A DNA stretch of 64,000 nucleotides from an uncultured Thalassotalea sp. (lineage in GTDB: Bacteria > Pseudomonadota > Gammaproteobacteria > Enterobacterales > Alteromonadaceae): positions 124,001 to 188,000 of the forward strand of contig CANLNK010000005.1 of the NCBI GenBank assembly GCA_947492575.1. The letters are read 5' to 3'. Under the pieces are notes generated by a model that saw only the letters and a list, made by a program, of their open reading frames with translations, made no database searches and had not been told where the DNA came from. The stretch's first letter is position 1, and every line of letters begins with the position of its first letter. The translations under genes were made by a program, and so were the position numbers. This document shows positions 21,200 through 28,903 of this stretch, piece by piece.

Positions 21200-21227
21200 A
21201 TTATACGTCAGCTAATCCACTTGTAAA
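21200..21227 (-). promoter_or_regulatory. Predicted sigma70 promoter of the riboswitch RNA
   Basis: Minus strand: TTTACA (21227-21222), 16-base spacer, TATAAT (21205-21200), a near-consensus promoter. Transcription would begin near 21193, directly before the GEMM aptamer, pointing away from the TPR gene at 21303. Confidence 0.75.
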
Positions 21228-21302
21228 CTTTTAATTATTGATGCTGGTAACGTCATCACGCTAGAATGCGCTTATCTTCTTGAATAAACGACGTAAAGGC
21301 TT

Positions 21303-23138
21303 GTGAATATTGTGCTAAAGCTCTCGGCAGTTTTTCTCTTTATGATGCTCTTTGTTGCGCCAGTGGACGCGCAGCAAGCTCGAGAAACTGTGCGAGCAAA
21401 TGCCGACAGAGTCACTGAACTGTATCGAGCTAATCAAGAAAACCTCGCTTATAACGAAGTACTTCAGCTAGCGACTGAAGTGGTTCAATATCGTCAACAA
21501 TACCCTAAAGAAATTATTGCTCAAGCCTATGTTTTACTTGCTGAAGTCGCTAGTAATAAAGGTGACTACGTACGTGCATTTCAATTTGCTGTCGACGGTT
21601 TAACGTACAAGCCGCTACCGCCAGAATTGCAACTTAATTTAGAAATGCGTTTAACCTCAGGTTACTTCGTTAAAGGGCAATATCACAACGTTTTTCATTT
21701 TGTGGAACAAGCGTTAGAGCTCTCTCAACAAACGGGATTAGTGAAATATCAGCTACTGTCACTTGGTTATCGTGCGATGGCTAATGCGTTAATTGGTGAA
21801 GCAAAGAAGGCCGCTGATGATCTGTTGGCGATTAAGGCTCTAATGAACGAGAACAGGCAATATGCAGAGTATATCGACCTGCTTGAAATTATCGCCATCT
21901 CATACCACTACCTAGGGGACTACCAAACGGCAGTGGAGATGCACGAGCGTATTTTAAAGCTTAGATTTGCGCTCAACATGATGCTAAGTCTAGAACGCAC
22001 TTACTACAACTTAGCCTCTGCGTATCATAAGGTAGGTCGCTTGGATGATGCATATAATGCGTTTTGGGAAGTAAAGCAAATTGCTGAGCGTGAAGAGTGG
22101 CCAATTAAGAGAGCCTATGCCGAGTTAGGTTTAGGGCAGGTGTTACTTGCACAAGGCGAATTTGAGAATGCATATAAGATTCTTGTTGAGGCGGAAAATT
22201 CGTTTAAGGGACAAAACCTTAATAGCCCCTATTTAGGTACGTTAGTCGAGCTAACCAAAGCGAGCCTTGCGACTGGGCGAGATGAATTTGCCGAACAAAT
22301 ATTGTCGTTGGCTGAGCAATTGGCTGAAGTTGCTGAAGTTACACCAGAACAAGTTGATTTATTCCTACTGCTATCTCAACGCTATGAGCGCCAAGGGGAT
22401 ATCGCGAAAGCCTTGGCTATGCTAAATAAGTATGTGTCACAGCAACAGCAATTTAGCCAATCAAACAATGGTCGGCGTATTGAATTACCCACGATTTTGA
22501 AACAAGAAGCCAATAATAAAGATATAGCGCTAGATTTAGCTCAAAGCTATGAAATGCATACTGAATATGCCTCAAAAGTTGACAAGCAAAACCAAACAAT
22601 CTTATTACTGACTATTGTTTCCCTTATCTTGTTAGGAGTTGCTGTTACTCAGTGGTATGGCTATCGGTCTCGTCAGCAAAACTTCGTTTATGAGCAGCTA
22701 GAGCGCCCAGCCTATCTTTTAGCGTCTCCAGCGCAAACTAAATATATTTACCACCGAGCATTTAAGAAGGCGCGGAAATATGAATACCCGTTAACGGTCG
22801 GTTATATCGTGGTCAGTAATTGGCAGGACTTAACGTTTAGTTTTAACAAGCGCGTTATTAATGAAGTTAATAAAACTATCGCAACCTTGGTAAATGAGCA
22901 TTTAGGCGAATTTGATCAGGCAGGCCAAATTCATGAAGGTGAATACATCGTTTTGTATCCACATCAACATCGTGATGAGGCGAAGGCGAAGTTTGAAAAG
23001 CTACTAGAAGCGTTAAAAGTTAGATTTTTTGCCAACTTAGGTGAATTTTCAGTTAACATAAGATTTTCAATGGAAACGCCATCGATTCAAGATATTGATC
23101 CATATATCTTTTTATCTCGATTGAGTGATGTTTCATAA
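21303..23138 (+). CDS. Exported TPR protein with membrane segment and degenerate GGDEF-like domain
   Basis: 611 residues from a GTG preceded by TAAAGG. There is a signal peptide (cleavage near VDA-QQ). Residues about 30-400 are helical TPR repeats (LEIIAISYHYLGDYQTAVEM, YYNLASAYHKVGRLDDAYNA). A membrane segment lies near 433-455. The cytoplasmic C-terminus (about 470-611) has the spacing of a GGDEF domain, but the catalytic site reads IHEGEYIVLYP, so it should not make c-di-GMP. The function may be sensing or scaffolding. It is divergent from a c-di-GMP riboswitch, which makes the pairing noteworthy. Confidence 0.75.
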   Translation: MNIVLKLSAVFLFMMLFVAPVDAQQARETVRANADRVTELYRANQENLAYNEVLQLATEVVQYRQQYPKEIIAQAYVLLAEVASNKGDYVRAFQFAVDGLTYKPLPPELQLNLEMRLTSGYFVKGQYHNVFHFVEQALELSQQTGLVKYQLLSLGYRAMANALIGEAKKAADDLLAIKALMNENRQYAEYIDLLEIIAISYHYLGDYQTAVEMHERILKLRFALNMMLSLERTYYNLASAYHKVGRLDDAYNAFWEVKQIAEREEWPIKRAYAELGLGQVLLAQGEFENAYKILVEAENSFKGQNLNSPYLGTLVELTKASLATGRDEFAEQILSLAEQLAEVAEVTPEQVDLFLLLSQRYERQGDIAKALAMLNKYVSQQQQFSQSNNGRRIELPTILKQEANNKDIALDLAQSYEMHTEYASKVDKQNQTILLLTIVSLILLGVAVTQWYGYRSRQQNFVYEQLERPAYLLASPAQTKYIYHRAFKKARKYEYPLTVGYIVVSNWQDLTFSFNKRVINEVNKTIATLVNEHLGEFDQAGQIHEGEYIVLYPHQHRDEAKAKFEKLLEALKVRFFANLGEFSVNIRFSMETPSIQDIDPYIFLSRLSDVS

Positions 23139-23160
23139 CGTAATATAGGCAGTACATTCG

Positions 23161-23718
23161 TTGATTGTATTTATATCAGTTGTAGCAGCCATCTTTGTTG
23201 TGGTTAGCATTTATTATTACTTTCGTTCAGAGCGCTTACATCACGATCTTATTGCGAAAAAGCGAGAGAGTGCGCAAGCATTGAGAGATAACAAGCAAAT
23301 GCTTGATACTTTTGCCCTACTGGCGACTAAACAAGAAGAGTTTTACCTTAGTCGATATAGTGGCCTGAAAAAGGCGGCAGAGAAGCAAGCCCCACTAGTT
23401 GCTAAAGAAATGACGGTTTTGTGGCCGATCATCAATAATTTTTCCGGTATCTATCGCGGTTGCGCGATGAGCAAAGAGCCTTTACAGGGTAAAGTGAAAG
23501 CTTGTTATGAAAGCTTTAGTCCAGGTGCGTTTGATGATTTCAAACGTTTATTAGCTAATAAACAAAAACCCATCAAAAATATGTGGTCGAGTAACAATTT
23601 GATTGGCTTCGTTTCATTGGTCGAGGCTATGCTAATGGAATTTCAAGCAGACATCGCACGTGCTCGCCAAACGAACCGGGCTAATGAAAAGGTCACAGAG
23701 AATACAGCGCAAAGCTAA
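23161..23718 (+). CDS. Hypothetical membrane-anchored protein
   Basis: 185 residues from a TTG 22 bases after the TPR gene, with AGGCAG upstream. One N-terminal membrane segment (about residues 2-21) is followed by a charged helical, possibly coiled-coil region and a compact C-terminal part with two cysteines (GCAMSKEP, KACYESF). I do not recognise the family. The short gap suggests an operon with the TPR protein, and both may act at the inner membrane. Confidence 0.65.
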   Translation: MIVFISVVAAIFVVVSIYYYFRSERLHHDLIAKKRESAQALRDNKQMLDTFALLATKQEEFYLSRYSGLKKAAEKQAPLVAKEMTVLWPIINNFSGIYRGCAMSKEPLQGKVKACYESFSPGAFDDFKRLLANKQKPIKNMWSSNNLIGFVSLVEAMLMEFQADIARARQTNRANEKVTENTAQS

Positions 23719-23757
23719 GTGCTAAGAGGCTGATTTTCGGATTCAAATTTCGCCCAT

Positions 23758-23786
23758 AAAAAAAAGCGCCTAAGGGCGCTTTTTTA
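23758..23786. terminator. Bidirectional terminator between convergent genes
   Basis: AAAAAGCGCC and GGGCGCTTTTTT form a stem with A- and T-runs on either side, so it serves both the plus-strand operon and the minus-strand small gene whose stop codon it overlaps. Confidence 0.88.
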
Positions 23787-24038
23787 TTGTCGAATATGAA
23801 TTTGTGGAGCGGTATTAATCTCACCATCCCCGGTGATTGTCGCGGCTTTTCCCTCACACATTAATACGGCTAAGCTGTCTGCTTGGCCGTTGCGAATAAA
23901 CGCCAGGTCGTAACCAAATTGCGTTAAACTGCTCGCAGCAAATTTTTGAGCCAATGTTAATTGGTCCCAAAGTTCCGACGTTACTAGCGGATTGCTTCGT
24001 CTTTCTAGAAGCGCTTCACGTTCAGAGATTGCTTGCAT
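23784..24038 (-). CDS. Small conserved-looking hypothetical protein
   Basis: 84 residues, ATG preceded by AAAGAGGC at good spacing. Cytoplasmic, no membrane segment. The sequence (LWDQLTLAQKFAASSLTQFG, DLAFIRNG, then AVLMCEGKAATI) looks like a real folded protein, but I cannot name a family. It ends inside a bidirectional terminator and is divergent from tesB. Confidence 0.6.
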   Translation of the reverse strand: MQAISEREALLERRSNPLVTSELWDQLTLAQKFAASSLTQFGYDLAFIRNGQADSLAVLMCEGKAATITGDGEINTAPQIHIRQ

Positions 24039-24222
24039 ATTTTGCCTCTTTGTTGTGCAAAAAATGGTAATTACTAACCACTATCGCCAACACTATATGA
24101 GATCGATTATTAATTCAACACACAAATGCTTATTTTTTCATTATAATTTAGAACTTAGACCTCTTTGTAAGATGATGATTGCTGAGTAATTATTGTTGAA
24201 CCAACAGCATATAAGGGCGACC

Positions 24223-25095
24223 ATGAGCCAAGTATTAGATGATCTACTCTCACTGTTAACACTAGAAACGATTGAACAAGGTATTTACCGAGGACAAAGT
24301 CAGGATCTAGGCTTTAAAGCCTTGTTTGGCGGTCAGGTGATGGGGCAGGCACTTTCTGCTGCACAAGAAACCGTAGAGAAAGATAGACAAGTACATTCAT
24401 TGCATTCTTACTTTTTGCGTGCAGGTGATGCCAGTAAGCCGGTTGTTTATGAAGTGGAAGTATTACGTGATGGGCGAAGCTTTAGCGCGCGACGTATTCA
24501 AGCAATTCAAAACGGTCAGGCGATCTTTTATATGACCGCTTCCTTTCAGGCGCCTGATCAAGGTTTTGAACATCAAGATGCAATGCCTGATGTTCCTGGG
24601 CCTGATGAAATATCTTCTTATCAAGATTACATTGTTGAGAATCAACATGTGTTGACGGATAAGATAAGAGCCAAGTTTCTTGCCGAAAAACCAATCACAC
24701 TCAAGCCTGTTGAGAAGTACAACTGGATTGAGCCTGAAAAAATGCCTGCCAAATGCCACATGTGGATAAAGGCAAATGGCGATTTGCCGGATGACTTGCG
24801 CGTGCACAAATACATGTTGGCTTACACTTCTGACTTCCAGTTTTTACCAACCGCTCTATTTCCACACGGCGTGAGTCATTGGCGGCCGGATATGCAACTG
24901 GCAACAATCGATCATACCATGTGGTTCCATCGACCATTTCGCTTTGACGACTGGCTGCTTTATGTCATAGATAGTCCAACGGCGACCAGTGGTAGAGGTT
25001 TGGTGCGTGGTCAAATTTTTAATCGTCAAGGAGAGTTGGTTGCATCGACCATGCAAGAAGGCGTCATGCGTTTTCGCAAGGCGCCCAATTCATAG
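24223..25095 (+). CDS. tesB: Acyl-CoA thioesterase II
   Basis: 290 residues from the ATG at 24223, chosen over an upstream TTG because AAGGGCG sits just before it and the length fits TesB (about 286). Double hot-dog enzyme that hydrolyses medium- and long-chain acyl-CoA. The family catalytic residues are seen as Asp in LATIDHTMWFHRP, Thr in PTATSGRGLVRG and Gln in STMQEGVMR. It ends 7 bases before the C-terminal fragment of the interrupted channel gene on the other strand. Confidence 0.95.
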   Translation: MSQVLDDLLSLLTLETIEQGIYRGQSQDLGFKALFGGQVMGQALSAAQETVEKDRQVHSLHSYFLRAGDASKPVVYEVEVLRDGRSFSARRIQAIQNGQAIFYMTASFQAPDQGFEHQDAMPDVPGPDEISSYQDYIVENQHVLTDKIRAKFLAEKPITLKPVEKYNWIEPEKMPAKCHMWIKANGDLPDDLRVHKYMLAYTSDFQFLPTALFPHGVSHWRPDMQLATIDHTMWFHRPFRFDDWLLYVIDSPTATSGRGLVRGQIFNRQGELVASTMQEGVMRFRKAPNS

Positions 25096-25102
25096 TCGAT
25101 AC

Positions 25103-25222
25103 CTATAGCTTTAATTGGGCGTGCCAGTCATGTCCTGTCGGGTGTTGGAAAATACGAATACCGAATTCAGGGGCAATTGCGTAGATATGGTCAAAAATAT
25201 CTGCTTGGATTGCCTCGTAATT
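25103..25222 (-). pseudogene. ybdG: C-terminal 39 codons of ybdG/mscM, cut off by the mobile island
   Basis: The minus-strand frame ending at 25103 reads [12 protein letters not shown], then [18 protein letters not shown]. This is the typical C-terminus of YbdG-type mechanosensitive channels (E. coli YbdG has a closely similar IQADIFDH...PTGND end). The N-terminal 375 residues lie 9.7 kb away at 34937-36061 on the same strand. A GTG-started frame extends upstream to 25300 but reads into island DNA and has no ribosome binding site, so I do not treat it as a gene. Confidence 0.92.
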
Positions 25223-25420
25223 TACCCTTAGGATATGCAGGATATTTCCATGTGTGTATGCTGTGTACCAAGGTGCGTAAAGATAAAACTTCCAAAACAC
25301 TCAATTAGTATCATAAGATATGGGCTAATTATAGTTTCAGTCTAACAGTCAATATCAGTTTATCCAAATAAGTTATTTATGCCTCAATATGCCTATGTAA
25401 ATTAGGCTAGTATATTTCTT

Positions 25421-25545
25421 GCCTAGCGCTGCTAATAAAGATATTTATTCAGTTTATTTTGTCAACTGCAAGCCGCTTCGCGGTTGCCTTGCAACAGTTG
25501 ATAAAAACACTTCATTAAATACTGGTTTAGCAAGCGCTAAAGCAT
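25421..25545. repeat. 125-bp nested imperfect palindrome, attC-like in shape
   Basis: Outer arms TAGCGCTGCTAATAAA (25424-25439) and TTTAGCAAGCGCTAAA (25526-25541) are near-complementary. Middle arms TTTTGTCAACTG and CAGTTGATAAAAA follow, with an inner TGCAAG/CTTGCA and CCGCTTCGCGG hairpin. The fold, length and GCAAGCGCTAAAG right end recall integron attC sites, but the essential AAC/GTT triplets read AGC/GCT on both sides. It could be a recombination site, a large structured RNA, or an island-end signal. Confidence 0.6.
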
Positions 25546-25633
25546 TCCATTTGATAGCTTTCCGCCATTTAAAAAATTTAAAATTCTTTCACAGATCACA
25601 CGCATTCTGAATCTTCATGCATATATAACCCCC

Positions 25634-25698
25634 GTTACTTCGTAACAAGCTTCTATTTCTTTCCTTGTGCTTTTTTTATTTTATTGTTACTTGGTAAC
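25634..25698. repeat. Two GTTACTT(C/G)GTAAC palindromes 52 bp apart
   Basis: GTTACTTCGTAAC (25634-25646) and GTTACTTGGTAAC (25686-25698) are 12/13 identical palindromes. AAGCTTCTA follows the first and TAGAAG follows the second. They could be protein-binding sites near the island end. Their meaning is unknown. Confidence 0.45.
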
Positions 25699-25857
25699 TA
25701 GAAGTAATTAACAGAGATTTAAATAAGAGCAGTAAACGCAGTCACAAAGTTAATGAGCTGCACTCTGTATTTTCAACATAAACAATATGTTGCATGAATA
25801 TTTATAGCATGCTATACAAATATCATCATGGATAATTTAATTAAAAGGAGCTTATTC

Positions 25858-26316
25858 TTGAAGTACAGACATATCTTTTATTTACTGGCAATTAATTTGT
25901 CAATCTCAGTTTCCGCCAAAGCCAAAGAAAGCTTACCATTCGATTTTTCTGCTGGTTACGGCTCTCTAACAAGTGGATTCGGTGTGAATTTATCTTTAGA
26001 AAGTGAACGTAGCTTTGGCTTTGTTTCTTTAGGGTGCCAATATCTTAATAGTAGTGACATTGTGGATATCTGTGGTGGTGGTTTAGGCTATCAGATTGCA
26101 CCTTTTAAATCCGCTTTAGAGCATTCAATCGGTATAAGTTATGGAAATATAGGTAAAGGGAGAAATGGTGATACCGAATACGGTATATCAACTAATTATA
26201 CATACTATTTTAATGAAATTAATAAGAGTGGATTTTGGGTTGGGGCAGGATACCAACTTGGCCCTAGCAATGATGATCTAGATGAGTTCTTTTTTAATAT
26301 TGGTTACAACTTTTAA
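25858..26316 (+). CDS. Small exported beta-barrel-like protein (island cargo)
   Basis: 152 residues from a TTG at 25858. This start is chosen because AAAAGGAG (25843-25850) sits 7 bases upstream and yields a clean signal peptide (MKYRHIFYLLAINL..., cleavage near AKA); the ATG at 25828 would prepend ten residues with no better signal. The mature chain has alternating Gly/aromatic strands (DFSAGYGSLTSGFGVNLSLE, SIGISYG, YGISTNYTYYF, WVGAGYQLG) and ends FFNIGYNF with a terminal Phe, typical of small outer-membrane barrels. Two cysteines are present (GCQY, DICGG). No family is recognised. It is first in a three-gene cluster. Confidence 0.7.
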   Translation: MKYRHIFYLLAINLSISVSAKAKESLPFDFSAGYGSLTSGFGVNLSLESERSFGFVSLGCQYLNSSDIVDICGGGLGYQIAPFKSALEHSIGISYGNIGKGRNGDTEYGISTNYTYYFNEINKSGFWVGAGYQLGPSNDDLDEFFFNIGYNF

Positions 26317-26329
26317 TATGGAGAGTTAA

Positions 26330-26548
26330 ATGTTTAATAAAATTTTTGCAGCGACTGTTTTTGTTAGTTTAATTGGATTTGAAGCTAGTGCTTCTGTACC
26401 TCCTTCTTGTGTAATAGGGAAATCAGCGACTGGGTTGACAGCAGAGGCTCCAACTCACGTTGGTATCGGTATCTCGACCCAATTTAAAGGAGACTATGAC
26501 TTTTCTATACCTGCGGTAGATCAATGGGTAGTTTTTTATAATGTATAA
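26330..26548 (+). CDS. Small secreted protein (island cargo)
   Basis: 72 residues with a signal peptide (MFNKIFAATVFVSLIGFEASA). The ATG is preceded by GGAGAG. The mature part of about 50 residues has one cysteine and a Gly/Thr-rich centre (GIGISTQFKGDYDFSIPA) that could be beta-structured. It starts 13 bases after the barrel-like gene and overlaps the next gene by 8 bases. Function unknown; the tight packing implies that the three products act together in the envelope. Confidence 0.65.
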   Translation: MFNKIFAATVFVSLIGFEASASVPPSCVIGKSATGLTAEAPTHVGIGISTQFKGDYDFSIPAVDQWVVFYNV

Positions 26549-26819
26549 ATTAGCTTGTTTTTTTATTTGCGTATTTTGTTTATGTGGCTGTGTTGTAGTG
26601 CCAGAGAATAGTCAAATAGACAAAAATAGTTGTAGTATGTCAACTAATCAGAAATATCTTAAAATAGTAAACTTAAATGATAACTCTACTACTTTTTATG
26701 AGTGGCAAGATGAGTTTTTTGCTATTGTTACTGTCCCTACATCAGCAATTGTATCTGGCACATACGTAGCTATCAATAATGTTATTAATATTGGTGAAAA
26801 ATTGATAAAGTGCAATTAG
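26541..26819 (+). CDS. Small lipoprotein (island cargo)
   Basis: 92 residues with a lipoprotein signal (FCLCGC, lipidated Cys near residue 17; the next residues VVVPEN do not include an Asp at +2, so outer-membrane sorting is likely). The mature part has two further cysteines (NSCSM and the penultimate KC) and a hydrophobic stretch near 68-85. No family is recognised. It overlaps the preceding small secreted gene by 8 bases and is convergent with the helicase operon 41 bases away. Confidence 0.65.
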   Translation: MYKLACFFICVFCLCGCVVVPENSQIDKNSCSMSTNQKYLKIVNLNDNSTTFYEWQDEFFAIVTVPTSAIVSGTYVAINNVINIGEKLIKCN

Positions 26820-26860
26820 TTCGACCAAGATAATAATTTGATGATCGGGTGTTTTATTCT

Positions 26861-28903
26861 CTAGGCTACAAGAGGAACCAACCTTTGAGTTATTCTTTTA
26901 AAAACAAGCTTCTTGGTTACTTGTTCTACGTTAGAGATCTCAGCAAGACGTATATCTTTCTTAGCACGAGTGATAGCTGTATATAGCCAATTTTTAGTAC
27001 ACAGAGGAGAGCTTTCTATAATAGCTATAACCCGATCAAATCCAGCCCCTTGAGCTTTATGGCCTGTCACTGCATAGCCTAGCTTTAAACCTGACTCAAT
27101 CATTTCATTATAATTGAGCTGAATGGTCGTATAACTGCCATCGTTAGTTATAAGTCGAAAAGCTATAGAGCCATTAATTTCTTTTTCAACAATAGCAAAT
27201 TGACCATTATATAAGCTCTTTCTATTCAAGTTTTTTGTAAATATGACCCTATCATTAACATAGAGTGAACAGCCCATTATCGTGCAAAGGGGTTCTGCTG
27301 TTGGGCTTAAATAGTTTTGTTGAATTAAGCAATTCAATAAATCAACCGTATCATTCGTTGGTGCAATACATTGGGCATCATTTTCAAAGGCATACTTAGA
27401 TATTGCATCAAAATCACCTTTCAAATAACCAAAGCAATCCCTTTCAAGTGGCTTTTCACCTTGCAATACTTTGTTTGCGGCATCTGTTATTTCTTTTACT
27501 TCTGCCCTCCATACTTTAGTAAGTTCAACTGTTGGGAAGTGGGCTATAGCTTGTTCAAAAAAAGCGCCATAACCTATTGCTGGTAATTGATTTACATCAC
27601 CAACAAAAATTAACCTTATGTTATTTAATCCTAGAGTGCTCAGCACATACAAGTCTTGTACGCTAAGCATCGAGCATTCATCAATTACAAGTATTGATCC
27701 TGCGGGAATATCTAATTTTTTATTTAACAGCTCATATTTAAGCTTACTAATTGTAATACAGGTTTTAAGCCCTGTAGCTTGCTTTATTCTATCAACAGCT
27801 ATCGAACTTAATGCTGTTGCATACATCACAGTGCCCAGCATTCTTTGGTTTATTTTAGAGATTGCATTTATAACTTCTGTTTTCCCTACTCCAGCAGCAC
27901 CACAAATGCAGGTTACAGCATTGTTCATCGCACTATGTACTGCTTCTCGCTGATTAATATGAAGTGGGAATTTTTGTTCGGCATCAAATATTGCGATTTG
28001 TTCGTCAATTTCATATTCGTAGAACCCAACCATGTTAGAGCTTTGCGCTTTTGTTAAAAAAGTCCTGATGGTAGATTCAATGTGATGATAGGTTGAAGAC
28101 GTATACCAAATGTTATTTCTAACAAGGGCACCATTATCTTCAGAAACTTTTAGTAAGATTTGAGGGTCAACTTTGTATTTTCGAGATTGCTTTTCAATGT
28201 CGCTTAGTAGAAAGAGGCTGCTAGATGTCTTCTGACAATGTTGAAAAGCCAACCAGTTGCCAAGGGCGCATACACGATCAGGGTTTAAAACATCCATTCC
28301 AATTTGATTGGCTATACGATCTGCTCTTTCAAAACCGATAGTATGAACCACAGCAAAGGGGTTGTTTTCAATCACTTCTCTTGCTTTCTCACCATATAGT
28401 CGAACTATTTTGTGAGCCTCATGGGGTTTCAAGCCTTTTTCTGCTAGATAGTGAACTGTTTTGATCTCTGCTGATAATTTGTTCCAAGCATTTATAAGGT
28501 TAATTACTGTTATTTTGCAGTTAATGACTTTTTTTAGTTCAACTTCCTCTGATCTTGAAAGATTAATTATCAACCGTTTAGGGTAATTTAAGTAAGCTTT
28601 CATTAACAATTTTAACTGCTTCCTAGTTAAAATCTCTTTGAAATGTTTTGAGCGTTTAATATATTCAAATATAGCTTGCGCTGTTACCTCAGCTAATTGC
28701 CAAGATGTTGCTTTTAAGACTAGTCTGTATTCACCACGCTCAAGCTTTCCACTTAATTCAATAAGATCACCTATAATTGGCGGATTTCCATCATCTTCTA
28801 TTTCCGCCATTCTTTGCTGACCATCATAAGTACCAGAAAGGCTCACAAAGCCTTTACGCGGTCTCAATCCTGTTACCATCATTTTGTATTTTAATCTTCC
28901 CAT
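26861..28903 (-). CDS. RecD2-like SF1 helicase (island gene)
   Basis: 680-residue ATPase. Walker A is GAAGVGKTE near residue 337, Walker B is LVIDECSML near 408, motif III is VGDVNQLPAIG near 438, and the C-terminal motifs are VTGHKAQGAGFD and LYTAITRAKKDI. The N-terminal region has an OB-like beta part and helix-hairpin-like segments (PHEAHKIVRLYG, FAVVHTIGFERADRIA) as in RecD2. It is expected to be a 5'-to-3' DNA helicase. Its start overlaps the preceding gene by 13 bases, so it is part of the recombinase operon and may serve island transfer, replication or defence. Confidence 0.8.
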   Translation of the reverse strand: MGRLKYKMMVTGLRPRKGFVSLSGTYDGQQRMAEIEDDGNPPIIGDLIELSGKLERGEYRLVLKATSWQLAEVTAQAIFEYIKRSKHFKEILTRKQLKLLMKAYLNYPKRLIINLSRSEEVELKKVINCKITVINLINAWNKLSAEIKTVHYLAEKGLKPHEAHKIVRLYGEKAREVIENNPFAVVHTIGFERADRIANQIGMDVLNPDRVCALGNWLAFQHCQKTSSSLFLLSDIEKQSRKYKVDPQILLKVSEDNGALVRNNIWYTSSTYHHIESTIRTFLTKAQSSNMVGFYEYEIDEQIAIFDAEQKFPLHINQREAVHSAMNNAVTCICGAAGVGKTEVINAISKINQRMLGTVMYATALSSIAVDRIKQATGLKTCITISKLKYELLNKKLDIPAGSILVIDECSMLSVQDLYVLSTLGLNNIRLIFVGDVNQLPAIGYGAFFEQAIAHFPTVELTKVWRAEVKEITDAANKVLQGEKPLERDCFGYLKGDFDAISKYAFENDAQCIAPTNDTVDLLNCLIQQNYLSPTAEPLCTIMGCSLYVNDRVIFTKNLNRKSLYNGQFAIVEKEINGSIAFRLITNDGSYTTIQLNYNEMIESGLKLGYAVTGHKAQGAGFDRVIAIIESSPLCTKNWLYTAITRAKKDIRLAEISNVEQVTKKLVFKRITQRLVPLVA

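Larger units (their letters stand above)
25229..25827. other. Noncoding left end of the island
   Basis: About 600 bases without a credible gene between the left junction and the envelope-protein cluster. It holds a 125-bp imperfect palindrome (25421-25545) and two short palindromes (25634 and 25686). The rest is AT-rich. Short frames here overlap the palindromes and are taken as noise. Confidence 0.6.

Noticed and set aside
25223-25300. GTG-started N-terminal extension of the ybdG C-terminal fragment
   Set aside because: It reads into island DNA, with a stop codon directly before the GTG and no Shine-Dalgarno sequence. The family-like part begins only at 25222.
25419-25610. 63-codon plus-strand frame over the large palindrome
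   Set aside because: It lies across the inverted-repeat arms, with no start signal and no protein-like composition.
25421-26819. Integron gene cassette
   Set aside because: The core triplets are AGC/GCT rather than AAC/GTT, there is no second attC after the genes, and no intI is present in the window.
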